Virus record (IMG/VR): IMGVR_UViG_3300030333_005082
Coordinates: 1 to 30,104 of that record
DNA from: a virus
Strand: one strand, 5' to 3'
DNA: 30,104 nt
Shown here: positions 7,119 through 13,934 of the stretch, in pieces
How positions within the stretch are numbered: the stretch's first letter is position 1
Layout of the letters: every line of letters starts with the position of its first letter
Notes under the pieces: model-generated
Told to the model about the DNA's origin: nothing
The model's input: only the letters and a program-made list of their open reading frames with translations
Database searches by the model: none
Translations under genes and position numbers: made by a program

Positions 7119-7818
7119 GAAGGTTCTATTCATTGATAATCGTGAGCGTTCAGGTCTTGAAGACCTTGTGAAGAAATACTGCGATAAGAAAGGGCTGAAG
7201 TATCAGACCCGACAGAACATGATCACTGACTACGCCTTTGGTAGTGTTGGTATCGAATCCAAATCAATGGCAGATTACATGAACAGCCTATACAGCGGTC
7301 ATCTTGAACATCAATTACAGAATCTTGACGACAATTACAATCAGGGCATTCTACTTGTATGGGGGACTGTGGACAAATATGTTGCAGACGCCAAGAAGGG
7401 TGGGAGAAAGATACCCTATGCGAGAGCGTGGAGTGGCTTCATTGGGTCATTAGCGAGGTGGGCGGTGGATTATGACGTATCCATCATTACATTGTCTGAC
7501 CGTTCATCTGCGGCACGGTTTATCTGCAAACGGTTTGAGAAGCATGGAACCATTGGTGGGTCTTCCACATATCGTGTAATGAGAAGAACCAATTCAGAAG
7601 ACATGAGGATGGACGTTTTGCGTGGGGCAGGATGTAGTGAAGCAATTGCTGAACGATTGCTTGACCAACACGGCTCGATCATAGAAATAGCAGGTCTAAC
7701 GGGTAAAGAATTGATGAAAATCGAAGGTGTTGGTAAAGTAAGAGCGCAGAAGATATTGACCGTCTTGTCCTCCGAAGCACCTGTGCCAAATGAAAAGGTG
7801 AAAATGACGAGGGCGTGA
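7111..7818 (+). CDS. XPF/Hef-type ERCC4 nuclease with helix-hairpin-helix
   Basis: The 235-aa protein has an ERCC4 nuclease domain followed by (HhH)2, the layout and length of archaeal XPF. N-terminal D9 and R11-E12 (FIDNRER) match the 'vD.RE' motif, and D40 (ITDY) matches the GD acid. The central motif is E49-S-K51-x3-D55, where the family normally has ERKxxxD. Arginine is therefore replaced by serine while the metal-binding acids and lysine remain. The HhH region spans about residues 167-217, with the hairpin KIEGVGKVRAQKI near 203-215. It would cut flaps, forks or branched intermediates in replicating viral DNA. The ATG at 7111 has GGAGG at 7097-7101; the frame also opens at TTG 7108. Confidence 0.88.
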   Translation: MGEKVLFIDNRERSGLEDLVKKYCDKKGLKYQTRQNMITDYAFGSVGIESKSMADYMNSLYSGHLEHQLQNLDDNYNQGILLVWGTVDKYVADAKKGGRKIPYARAWSGFIGSLARWAVDYDVSIITLSDRSSAARFICKRFEKHGTIGGSSTYRVMRRTNSEDMRMDVLRGAGCSEAIAERLLDQHGSIIEIAGLTGKELMKIEGVGKVRAQKILTVLSSEAPVPNEKVKMTRA

Positions 7819-7838
7819 GTGTTGAAATACTCGACACT
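7818..7838 (+). promoter_or_regulatory. Hairpin in the gap between nuclease and helicase genes
   Basis: AGTGTTGA at 7818-7825 pairs with TCGACACT at 7831-7838 around a 5-base loop. The stem has 8 pairs with one G-U wobble. It starts on the last base of the nuclease stop codon and occupies the largest gap in the plus-strand block, ending 17 bases before the helicase SD (GGAGGTGA, 7855-7862). It could be an RNA processing or attenuation site, or chance. Confidence 0.4.
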
Positions 7839-7867
7839 TGTTCCATCGTTCCCCGGAGGTGAAGAGG

Positions 7868-9313
7868 ATGCTACTAAGACCCACAACAGACGCTGGCAGA
7901 AAATGGGACGACTATACACTCGTCAAATCAGATTTCGATGGCAGCAAATACATTCGCAATTACATTCAAAGATTCAATACTGTATCATTCTTCAATGAAT
8001 ATGCAGGAATGCTGTCTTACTTTTTCGTAGCAGGACAAGCATTAGCACCGTATATGAGAGTCCCCATCCATGGCGCACACGTTGATTGTAGAGTTCATGT
8101 ATATTGGATTCAGCAATCAAGAACAGGTAAATCAATTGCTTATGAGTTTACAGCAAAATTACTCAAAGCGTGTGGTATTGAAACAGAACAATTCAGTGCT
8201 GGTTCTGATGCGAAGATGATCGGAACCGTTCAATTGCAGGCAACCTATGACGATGAAGGAAAACCGAATGGTGAAGAATACATCACAGTCCCCGGTATCC
8301 TAAATGGATACAAAACCCTCCTATTTGATGAAGCCAGCGTTCTACTGAATGACGCCAAGGCATATTTCAGTGATAAGATTCTCTACTTACAGCAGGCAAT
8401 GGCCCCGATTGGTAGTGAGACCAACGTATTGGTAAAGCACCTTGTAGGAGGTTCTGTAAGGACTCCTTCAGGCGTATCCTTGTGGATGACCACCTATCCG
8501 CCGAAAGACATCATGGCGCACGTTCTTGAGAAGGGGTTCTTTCAGCGTGTATTTCTATATCAAAATGACGTTGGAGTAGAACAGCGTCAGACAACCAGCG
8601 AACACCGTATGGGAGGAGTATATGTTCCCGTTCCCGACAAGGTATGGTCATACGAAGACCTTGCACAATTCATTCTTGAGGTTCAGGGAGAAGTCAAAGG
8701 AAGATTGCTCAAAGCGGCAGGAAAGACCGAAGAAGAATGGGATGCTTTGAGCGAAGGAGAACAAGAGGACATCGCAATTAGGCATTCATACGACATCTTC
8801 TCAATAGGGCCGTCATACCATGCAGCATTGTTGAATGCGGTTGATGACTACTATTCCCTGATCAAGGGAATCAATAACGACATCATCAGGGAGACCGCAA
8901 TGTCGTTCATACCAAACGTGGAAAACTACACAGTCATATTCTCCAATATCATTGCAGCAACCATGAAGTCATCTGTAATTACAGCAGACCATGTAATGAT
9001 GGCTACCGAAATCATTTACGACAATCTACACAATCTGATTATTTGGCTTGAACAGAAGCAGGATGTGCGTGCAAAGAAGAAGCGTGAGAACGAAATGCAT
9101 GGTTGGAAGAAAGCATACAATGGATGTGGTAAGTTTGCACACAAGAAGTCAGGCAAAGAGGTGGTTGCCAAGAAGGACCTTGAAAAGAGGTATGCCTCCG
9201 AAGCAGGAGTTAGCACAAGGACCGCCGAGAGGCGTCTCGACAAGTTAATTGCCAATAGTCAAGCAGAACGGTTGATGGATGGCCGTAAAGCATTCATACA
9301 TTTAGCGTGGTGA
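7868..9313 (+). CDS. AAA+ family helicase-like ATPase with winged-helix C-terminus
   Basis: The 481-aa ATPase has Walker A QQSRTGKS (residues 82-89, K88), Walker B TLLFDEAS with D154 and E155, and a sensor-like SLWMTTYPP around 205-212. An arginine-finger-like FFQRVFLY has its arginine at 227. These resemble viral MCM-like or DUF3987-type replicative helicases; I cannot tell which. The C-terminal 60 residues look like a winged helix (KKDLEKRYASEAGVSTRTAERRLDK...), as in archaeal MCM tails. It probably unwinds viral DNA at the fork with the upstream primase. The open frame begins at TTG 7838, but ATG 7868 is preceded by GGAGGTGA, so it is chosen. A hairpin lies just upstream. Confidence 0.82.
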   Translation: MLLRPTTDAGRKWDDYTLVKSDFDGSKYIRNYIQRFNTVSFFNEYAGMLSYFFVAGQALAPYMRVPIHGAHVDCRVHVYWIQQSRTGKSIAYEFTAKLLKACGIETEQFSAGSDAKMIGTVQLQATYDDEGKPNGEEYITVPGILNGYKTLLFDEASVLLNDAKAYFSDKILYLQQAMAPIGSETNVLVKHLVGGSVRTPSGVSLWMTTYPPKDIMAHVLEKGFFQRVFLYQNDVGVEQRQTTSEHRMGGVYVPVPDKVWSYEDLAQFILEVQGEVKGRLLKAAGKTEEEWDALSEGEQEDIAIRHSYDIFSIGPSYHAALLNAVDDYYSLIKGINNDIIRETAMSFIPNVENYTVIFSNIIAATMKSSVITADHVMMATEIIYDNLHNLIIWLEQKQDVRAKKKRENEMHGWKKAYNGCGKFAHKKSGKEVVAKKDLEKRYASEAGVSTRTAERRLDKLIANSQAERLMDGRKAFIHLAW

Positions 9314-9317
9314 ATAT

Positions 9318-10019
9318 ATGGGTTGGAATAGAAATAGCGTAGAACCGTGGATGAAAGAACGAAAGGTCATTTCGATCAGGGCATTTTCAGAAACAGATGC
9401 CTGTGAATTACCACATGGATGGGAGAAGCCAAGTGAGTTTAATTTGGATATGATAGTGGTGAAGGATGGTATTGACTACATCACATTCACTAAAGTTGGG
9501 TATCAGGTTGCCCCTTTAGATGTAAGGACCATGGAGGAGTTCAAAGAATACTATGATGGGTTAGAGGAGGGGACAACAATAGTAGGTTATGGTTCATCCA
9601 AATGGGACCTGCCGCTGATATTTTCAAAAACAGATACATCGCTAAGAGAGGATTTATTCTACTATGATTTAATGGATGAAGTGCATGATGCTACTGCTGA
9701 ACATTATGAATCGTATGGGCGTAGAATACCGCTTTCAGGATTGGCGGCCACCAACAAAATAAATCAACACATAATTCCATTATTGGGTGTGATTACAAAG
9801 CCACTGAAATTGATCAGTGAATGGCGATATGGGAATAGGTCAAAGGTTATCAAAAATCTAATGGCCGATACAGTTGTGATTGCCAAATTAGTATGGACAG
9901 TAGAGAAAGAGGAGTCGTTGAAAATCAGGGATGACCGAACAGACAAATTGGTCAGAATCAATCTTCCTTGGCATCATTCCAACACGAGTTCCGAAGACCC
10001 TGTTGAAACATCTGAATGA
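9318..10019 (+). CDS. DEDD-type 3'-5' exonuclease-like protein (DnaQ/PolB-exo family)
   Basis: The middle and C-terminal parts match the viral 'predicted 3'-5' exonuclease' pattern. IVGYGSSKWDLPLI carries D97, equivalent to the Exo II N..FD..vL motif. YDLMDEV has D117, and GRRIPLSGLAATN is followed by ISEWRYGNRSKVIKNLMADT with D184, equivalent to the Exo III region. The Exo I signature (D-I/L-E-T) expected near the N-terminus is not visible; the corresponding segment reads VISIRAFSETDA. It may therefore be inactive, divergent or N-terminally rearranged. With no polymerase in the window, it could proofread for a polymerase encoded elsewhere. The start ATG lies 4 bases after the helicase stop. 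Family assignment is by eye and moderate. Confidence 0.68.
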   Translation: MGWNRNSVEPWMKERKVISIRAFSETDACELPHGWEKPSEFNLDMIVVKDGIDYITFTKVGYQVAPLDVRTMEEFKEYYDGLEEGTTIVGYGSSKWDLPLIFSKTDTSLREDLFYYDLMDEVHDATAEHYESYGRRIPLSGLAATNKINQHIIPLLGVITKPLKLISEWRYGNRSKVIKNLMADTVVIAKLVWTVEKEESLKIRDDRTDKLVRINLPWHHSNTSSEDPVETSE

Positions 10020-10161
10020 AGTCCTCGCCTTCTTCTCCATTGAGGTCTATTTCCAATTGAATATCAAAACGAAATGCTTCGATCAATACGAGAAAAAGCA
10101 ACAATACAACAACAAAACCAACGAAGAATAAAACGTCTAACATCTTAACCGATGTTAGCAC
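9958..10161 (-). CDS. Small single-pass membrane protein, 61-67 aa
   Basis: The minus-strand frame lies just downstream of the methyltransferase gene. After a short start it has a strongly hydrophobic segment (LDVLFFVGFVVVLLLFLVLI), then an acidic soluble tail (DIQLEIDLNGEEGEDF and onward). It may start at GTG 10161 or ATG 10143. The ATG lies inside a perfect inverted repeat (10137-10158), so translation could be controlled by RNA structure. The 3' end overlaps the opposite-strand exonuclease-like gene by 62 bases. The hydrophobic run is long and clean enough to look real, but T-rich DNA could give it by chance. Function is unknown. Confidence 0.5.
   Translation of the reverse strand: MLTSVKMLDVLFFVGFVVVLLLFLVLIEAFRFDIQLEIDLNGEEGEDFIQMFQQGLRNSCWNDAKED
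10137..10158 (-). terminator. Perfect 8-bp inverted repeat at the convergent junction
   Basis: CTAACATC (10137-10144) and GATGTTAG (10151-10158) are exact complements separated by six bases. On the minus strand this stem-loop follows the methyltransferase stop by seven bases. A T-rich stretch (TTTTATTCTT and onward) follows, resembling an intrinsic terminator of the late operon. The alternative is a translation-control hairpin, because the stem contains the possible ATG (10143) of the small membrane ORF. Confidence 0.45.
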
Positions 10162-10164
10162 TCC

Positions 10165-11790
10165 TCATCGGCGCATGAAGTTTTCGATTACTTGTGCGGG
10201 ATTGAGAACGGCTTGGCCTGCTGGCGCAATATCCATGCCATGTGCCTTCTCCGCTGCTATAATCGCATCAAGTCCTTCACCGTATGGAATTAGAGACCTT
10301 GTGAAGTATTGAGGGGCCGTTCTCCTCTCTCCTGCCCTGTTAATGAAACTAATAGCAGGAAGCCCCATGACGCCACCGCTGCTGCCTGCGGGTGCGGGGG
10401 CGTAATACCTGCCCGCATACTTACCTGCGGTAAGGGACTTTGGACGTTGATATACGGGTTTTCCCCGCCTATTTCTGATCCAAAACTTGTCCATTGGCTC
10501 ACCAAAGTGTGGACTTTTTTTCTGCCTAATTCTAAAATCATCAATGTTTGCTGGGTCCACAGGTATTCGGGGTAGCATTTCGTGTTTTGTTCCCATCCCC
10601 GCTGTTTGTCCCTTTCTTGGGCCATGCCTCCAAACCATGTGGTCTCCTTTTCCTTCATAACCATAAGAGCCATATTCATGCGGGGCATTTGGATAGCCTC
10701 CTGCAAGAACACCCAATTCGGGTGCGTGTGAATAGCGGTCTAATGCATCGACATTTAGATTTAGATTCTCTAAAGCCCATACTATTTCTTCTCCTGTTAA
10801 TGGTCGTTTTTCGTGTGCGCCGGGATAATCGGAATACAATACATTTGAACCATACAAAATGTCGTCTTTGGGGTTTTTTGATGTATCACCAATTCTTGGC
10901 CTTGGTGTCCACTCTTTTGGAAAATGACCCCATATGTCTGTTGGCTTCAAATCAGGCAATCCTTCAAGGACCTGTCTACCGGGCAATACAGGAGAGAACT
11001 GATTTGGGTCCATGCCGAATAAATCCCTTGAGGCTGGTTCCTGATATGATGCGTGGTTGATCGCAGCCATATCCCAATCACCAAAAGTCACGGGATGATA
11101 ACGAGCCGCACCAAGGGGATTTTCAACAAATGCATACATATCAGGATTGATTTCACGGAGGTCTTCAATGATGTCGAAGGTCCTTTGCATCAATTGATGA
11201 GACCTTATTGCATTTTCACGGTTCGCTACCCATTGGTCGGCCCAGCGTTCAGGATATTCTTCATCAGTCCCTCTAATTTGATTCAACATTCTCTTAGCAT
11301 CTTCTTGCGTGATTCCGTCAAAACTCTTCCCACCATAAGGACCTCCTGTCTGACGATAAAACTCCGGTTGAATCCAATTTCCTGATATTCGATTACCGTA
11401 AAGCCCCCTGTCTCCTTTTGAACTTACTACCTTTGACCATCCCTCACAAGGAGGGCTTGCGAATAGAACATCAACAGGGCCACCAAAGTGGTCAATGATT
11501 TGGTCAGCGTTTAGATTCATAATATCCACACGATGGTCAGGCATCAAACCAACATATTTTCCTTCATGTTGGTCCCAATCATATGTCTGAACATTATGCC
11601 CTCTATCACGGGCTGCCGAAGACCAACCTGCGTGCATTACAGATGAACCATCAGGTCCTACTGCACCGCCTAAAGCGGAGAATAAATCGGCTACATTGAG
11701 ACGGTGGTCATTGCTTTTCATTAGTTGGCCCTCCAAGAGCGTCCACGCTCTCTTAGCCGCCTTATAGGATCGCCGGTCAATATCGCTCAT
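10165..11790 (-). CDS. C5-cytosine-type DNA methyltransferase with long C-terminal extension, 541 aa
   Basis: Motif I is DLFSALGG (residues 35-42). The catalytic motif IV is SPPCEGW with C115 as the nucleophile, and motif VI is VENPLG (222-227). KPTDIWG (282-288) followed by WTPRP is typical of phage Dcm-like enzymes. Relative to those enzymes there is an insertion around 250-280. About 200 extra C-terminal residues are rich in Gly, Pro and Tyr and resemble no methyltransferase part I know. It would methylate cytosines in viral DNA, for example against host restriction. It is the last major gene of the minus-strand virion operon, implying late expression. ATG 11790 is seven bases after the preceding gene's stop. 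Confidence 0.85.
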   Translation of the reverse strand: MSDIDRRSYKAAKRAWTLLEGQLMKSNDHRLNVADLFSALGGAVGPDGSSVMHAGWSSAARDRGHNVQTYDWDQHEGKYVGLMPDHRVDIMNLNADQIIDHFGGPVDVLFASPPCEGWSKVVSSKGDRGLYGNRISGNWIQPEFYRQTGGPYGGKSFDGITQEDAKRMLNQIRGTDEEYPERWADQWVANRENAIRSHQLMQRTFDIIEDLREINPDMYAFVENPLGAARYHPVTFGDWDMAAINHASYQEPASRDLFGMDPNQFSPVLPGRQVLEGLPDLKPTDIWGHFPKEWTPRPRIGDTSKNPKDDILYGSNVLYSDYPGAHEKRPLTGEEIVWALENLNLNVDALDRYSHAPELGVLAGGYPNAPHEYGSYGYEGKGDHMVWRHGPRKGQTAGMGTKHEMLPRIPVDPANIDDFRIRQKKSPHFGEPMDKFWIRNRRGKPVYQRPKSLTAGKYAGRYYAPAPAGSSGGVMGLPAISFINRAGERRTAPQYFTRSLIPYGEGLDAIIAAEKAHGMDIAPAGQAVLNPAQVIENFMRR

Positions 11791-11796
11791 TTTTGA

Positions 11797-12249
11797 TCAT
11801 CTCTTGGTAGAAGCACGGCTACCACCTGCACCTAATTGTCGGCGCATTGCAGGTCGAACATTACCACGGGATTTATTTCGCTGGTATCTGCGGGCTGTTC
11901 TGCCTCTCTTATTCTTCCTGCTAACTGTCCATGCCTTGTTTTTTGCTTGTCGTAATGGTCGGTCTGAAATACTTGAACGGGAGTATCCTCTAAACTTGCC
12001 TTTTTCATCAGATTTATCATCCGACCTTTGAATTAGATTAGGGGCCATAGAACCGCCACCTCTACATTTAGGACAAAGGTCCCCTTCATTAGGAACTTGA
12101 GCCAAGCAATGGACATTATCACATATAGAGCCAGCGATATAACGCCGTTTGTCCATATTCTTGATTACTGCGAATCCGGCAGCAATTGCACGTCTTTCAA
12201 CCGAGGCCGCACTCTCCGCCATACATGAGCGCACAACGGACACTCCCAT
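11797..12249 (-). CDS. Basic zinc-motif protein, up to 150 aa
   Basis: The protein has four cysteines in the order C-x4-C ... C-x2-C (ICDNVHC, then LCPKC), consistent with one zinc. The C-terminus is strongly basic (SRKNKRGRTARRYQRNKSRG and onward), consistent with nucleic-acid binding. The ATG at 12249 has an AAAGGA SD and overlaps the preceding zinc-ribbon gene by 85 bases. Later ATGs at 12222 or 12156 would reduce or remove the overlap, the last giving 119 aa. It lies between a fibre-like gene and the methyltransferase in the late operon. The role, perhaps DNA condensation or late regulation, is inferred only from charge. Confidence 0.62.
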   Translation of the reverse strand: MGVSVVRSCMAESAASVERRAIAAGFAVIKNMDKRRYIAGSICDNVHCLAQVPNEGDLCPKCRGGGSMAPNLIQRSDDKSDEKGKFRGYSRSSISDRPLRQAKNKAWTVSRKNKRGRTARRYQRNKSRGNVRPAMRRQLGAGGSRASTKR

Positions 12250-12365
12250 AGATGTATCCTTTCTCGACTACCAGCATAGAATCCATTTATTCGTATAGCG
12301 AGAACCACCGAACTACATTTCGGACACTCTTGTGAAATCTTGTCCGTGTATTTCGTTGCCTTCAA
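12165..12365 (-). CDS. Zinc-ribbon protein, 66 aa
   Basis: Two CPxC knuckles (ECPKCSS and ECPLCAH) are about 25 residues apart, the classical C-x2-C...C-x2-C zinc ribbon. A basic segment follows (WRRVRPRLK). Such ribbons occur in archaeal TFS/TFB-like transcription factors and many viral regulators, but this one is too short to assign. The start appears to be TTG at 12365, with GGAAAGTGA upstream inside the end of the preceding gene. The 3' part overlaps the next zinc protein in another frame. Since both frames carry convincing cysteine motifs, the overlap is probably genuine. Confidence 0.62.
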   Translation of the reverse strand: MKATKYTDKISQECPKCSSVVLAIRINGFYAGSRERIHLWECPLCAHVWRRVRPRLKDVQLLPDSQ

Positions 12366-12370
12366 TCAAA

Positions 12371-13579
12371 TCACTTTCCAGCATGGGTGTATTCCACAAT
12401 AACGTGGTCATACGGAAGTCCACCAAATACGGGAAAACCGGGGTCTGCACCAATAGTCAATTGGGTTGCTGATGAAGTGATCAGACCATTTCCTTCATTC
12501 ATAACTATTTCAGGAACAGCATCGGCTGCGGCACGGGATACAAAGGTGCATTTGACCAACCACAATGGGGTTGCAGGGACCGCACCTGCATTTGATTCTA
12601 TTACTTGTAAGGGAGTGTATGAAAGGCCACCAGCAGCGGGCGCAGCCCCGTAGTTCAAAGTCATAGGTGCAATCCAAGGGAACACCGCTTTAGATTGGCG
12701 GTGAACAGGTGTTAATTGGAATGAAGTCAAAGGTGCTACATCAGTTTGGTAGAATAAATGTGTTTGACCTGCCCCTTCAGGTGCAATGTTATGTGCAGTC
12801 GGGTCTCTCGCATATAGAAGCCCCATATCTGTAATTGGAAGGTTTGCAGCATTCAAACCAGCAATCATATCATTGCGTGGGTTTTCATGATCGGTGGCGT
12901 TGTCTTTGTCTATCAATGATGAAAGAGCCATAGGTCCGGCCCTGATGAATGTCCTCTTGTCCTCAACCTGATGTATTACAGGATTCGCACCACCTTTACC
13001 GATACGAAGCCATGCCAATACTGTGGTTTGCCTTACAAGATGTGCAAAGGGGGTGGATGGGTATTGACCTGTTGCGGTATCGACATATGAACCATATACA
13101 AAACCGATATTTTGAGGCCCACGAGGGTCCACATACACGAGGAGAATTGCTTCATCAGTGGCGGCTGTTCCATTGGGAATAGGTGCTACATTTGCACCTG
13201 CCATGCCACCGGGAGTAGCCCCCGGATGGTAATCAGCGTGGTAATTCGCTGCTGCTGTAATGTCGATTGCTGCGCCACCACCCACTGTGTAATACATCCC
13301 ATCTACACAAACCGTCCCTGTGGCAACAGTAATTTCCTTGGCTGTTCCCATAGCACCGTTTGGCGTCACACAACAATTCCCTTGAATGGGGTTATTGCGG
13401 TTAGCGTCATTGTAATTATTGAGGCCAACAGGAATGACCCCGTTCCCAAGCAGGTTTTCAGTGATATTTGTTAGAGTGGTAGTGGAAAGAACATCAGTGT
13501 CTCTCAATCCTTCAAATTGATACGCACCTGCTGATGTTGCAGTTTTGTTGTGGCCTTCAGATAAGTCCGTATTTGGCAT
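12371..13579 (-). CDS. Virion structural protein, probably tail fibre or spike, 402 aa
   Basis: This beta-rich, Gly/Ala/Thr/Asn-rich protein has few charged residues and no enzyme motif. Segments such as GTVCVDGMYYTVGGG and AILLVYVDPRGPQNIGFVYG have the look of phage tail-fibre or baseplate-associated proteins. The repeated 'V.DG..Y.V' type strand is often seen near their N-termini. It follows a short tail-like protein with stop and start overlapping (TAATG) in the minus-strand structural operon. That position supports a distal tail part, perhaps contacting the host. The specific role is not proven. Confidence 0.7.
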   Translation of the reverse strand: MPNTDLSEGHNKTATSAGAYQFEGLRDTDVLSTTTLTNITENLLGNGVIPVGLNNYNDANRNNPIQGNCCVTPNGAMGTAKEITVATGTVCVDGMYYTVGGGAAIDITAAANYHADYHPGATPGGMAGANVAPIPNGTAATDEAILLVYVDPRGPQNIGFVYGSYVDTATGQYPSTPFAHLVRQTTVLAWLRIGKGGANPVIHQVEDKRTFIRAGPMALSSLIDKDNATDHENPRNDMIAGLNAANLPITDMGLLYARDPTAHNIAPEGAGQTHLFYQTDVAPLTSFQLTPVHRQSKAVFPWIAPMTLNYGAAPAAGGLSYTPLQVIESNAGAVPATPLWLVKCTFVSRAAADAVPEIVMNEGNGLITSSATQLTIGADPGFPVFGGLPYDHVIVEYTHAGK

Positions 13580-13920
13580 TAACGAACCTCCATCAACACA
13601 TCAACACGGATTTCGTTTGTAGAATCCTTGGTAATTGGCAAAAACGATGCCCTGTAAGCAGGATTATCAAGTGCAGTTTCACCATGAAGAACTACCTCCT
13701 TTACCGAGTTAGCAGCGGTATTTCTTGTATCAAAAATAGCAGTAAAGGATAGGGTCCGGTCATCAATTCTTTGAATTGAAGGTGTGGTCGTCATTTGAGC
13801 GTTCCCCGCCCCTGAATCTCTACTTGATGCTTCACTACCTGATGCACCGAGGACTACGTTTTTGATCAACGAAGCCAAATGGTCAGTTAATGCTGCTTTT
13901 ACTCCATCTAATGTTGGCAT
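13579..13920 (-). CDS. Short tail/fibre-associated protein, 113 aa
   Basis: The N-terminus is a helix (LDGVKAALTDHLASLIKNVV) followed by a Ser/Gly linker. The C-terminal domain (about 48-113) reads IDDRTLSFTAIFDT ... NSVKEVVLHGE ... YRASFLPITKDSTNEIRVDV. This is very like a common phage tail-fibre-linked domain where strands 'v.w.atF', 'EvgLf', 'a.fp.i.K...d.l.v.w.i' follow one another. It probably links fibres to the baseplate or forms the fibre N-terminal part. Start ATG 13920 and stop overlap the fibre-like gene downstream, forming an adapter-fibre pair. Confidence 0.72.
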   Translation of the reverse strand: MPTLDGVKAALTDHLASLIKNVVLGASGSEASSRDSGAGNAQMTTTPSIQRIDDRTLSFTAIFDTRNTAANSVKEVVLHGETALDNPAYRASFLPITKDSTNEIRVDVLMEVR

Positions 13921-13934
13921 ATACCTCTCCCCTA

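Noticed and set aside
9931-10131. 66-aa plus-strand open frame across the convergent junction
   Set aside because: Begins inside the exonuclease-like gene in another frame; Asn/Lys-rich end with no domain; the opposite-strand membrane ORF explains the region better.
10290-10712. 140-aa minus-strand frame within the methyltransferase
   Set aside because: Same-strand frame-shifted shadow of the methyltransferase tail; no motif and no start signal.
13112-13474. 120-aa plus-strand frame, Cys-rich, opposite the fibre-like gene
   Set aside because: Cysteines come from reverse-complemented Gly/Ala/Thr codons of the real gene and are not in a zinc-type spacing.
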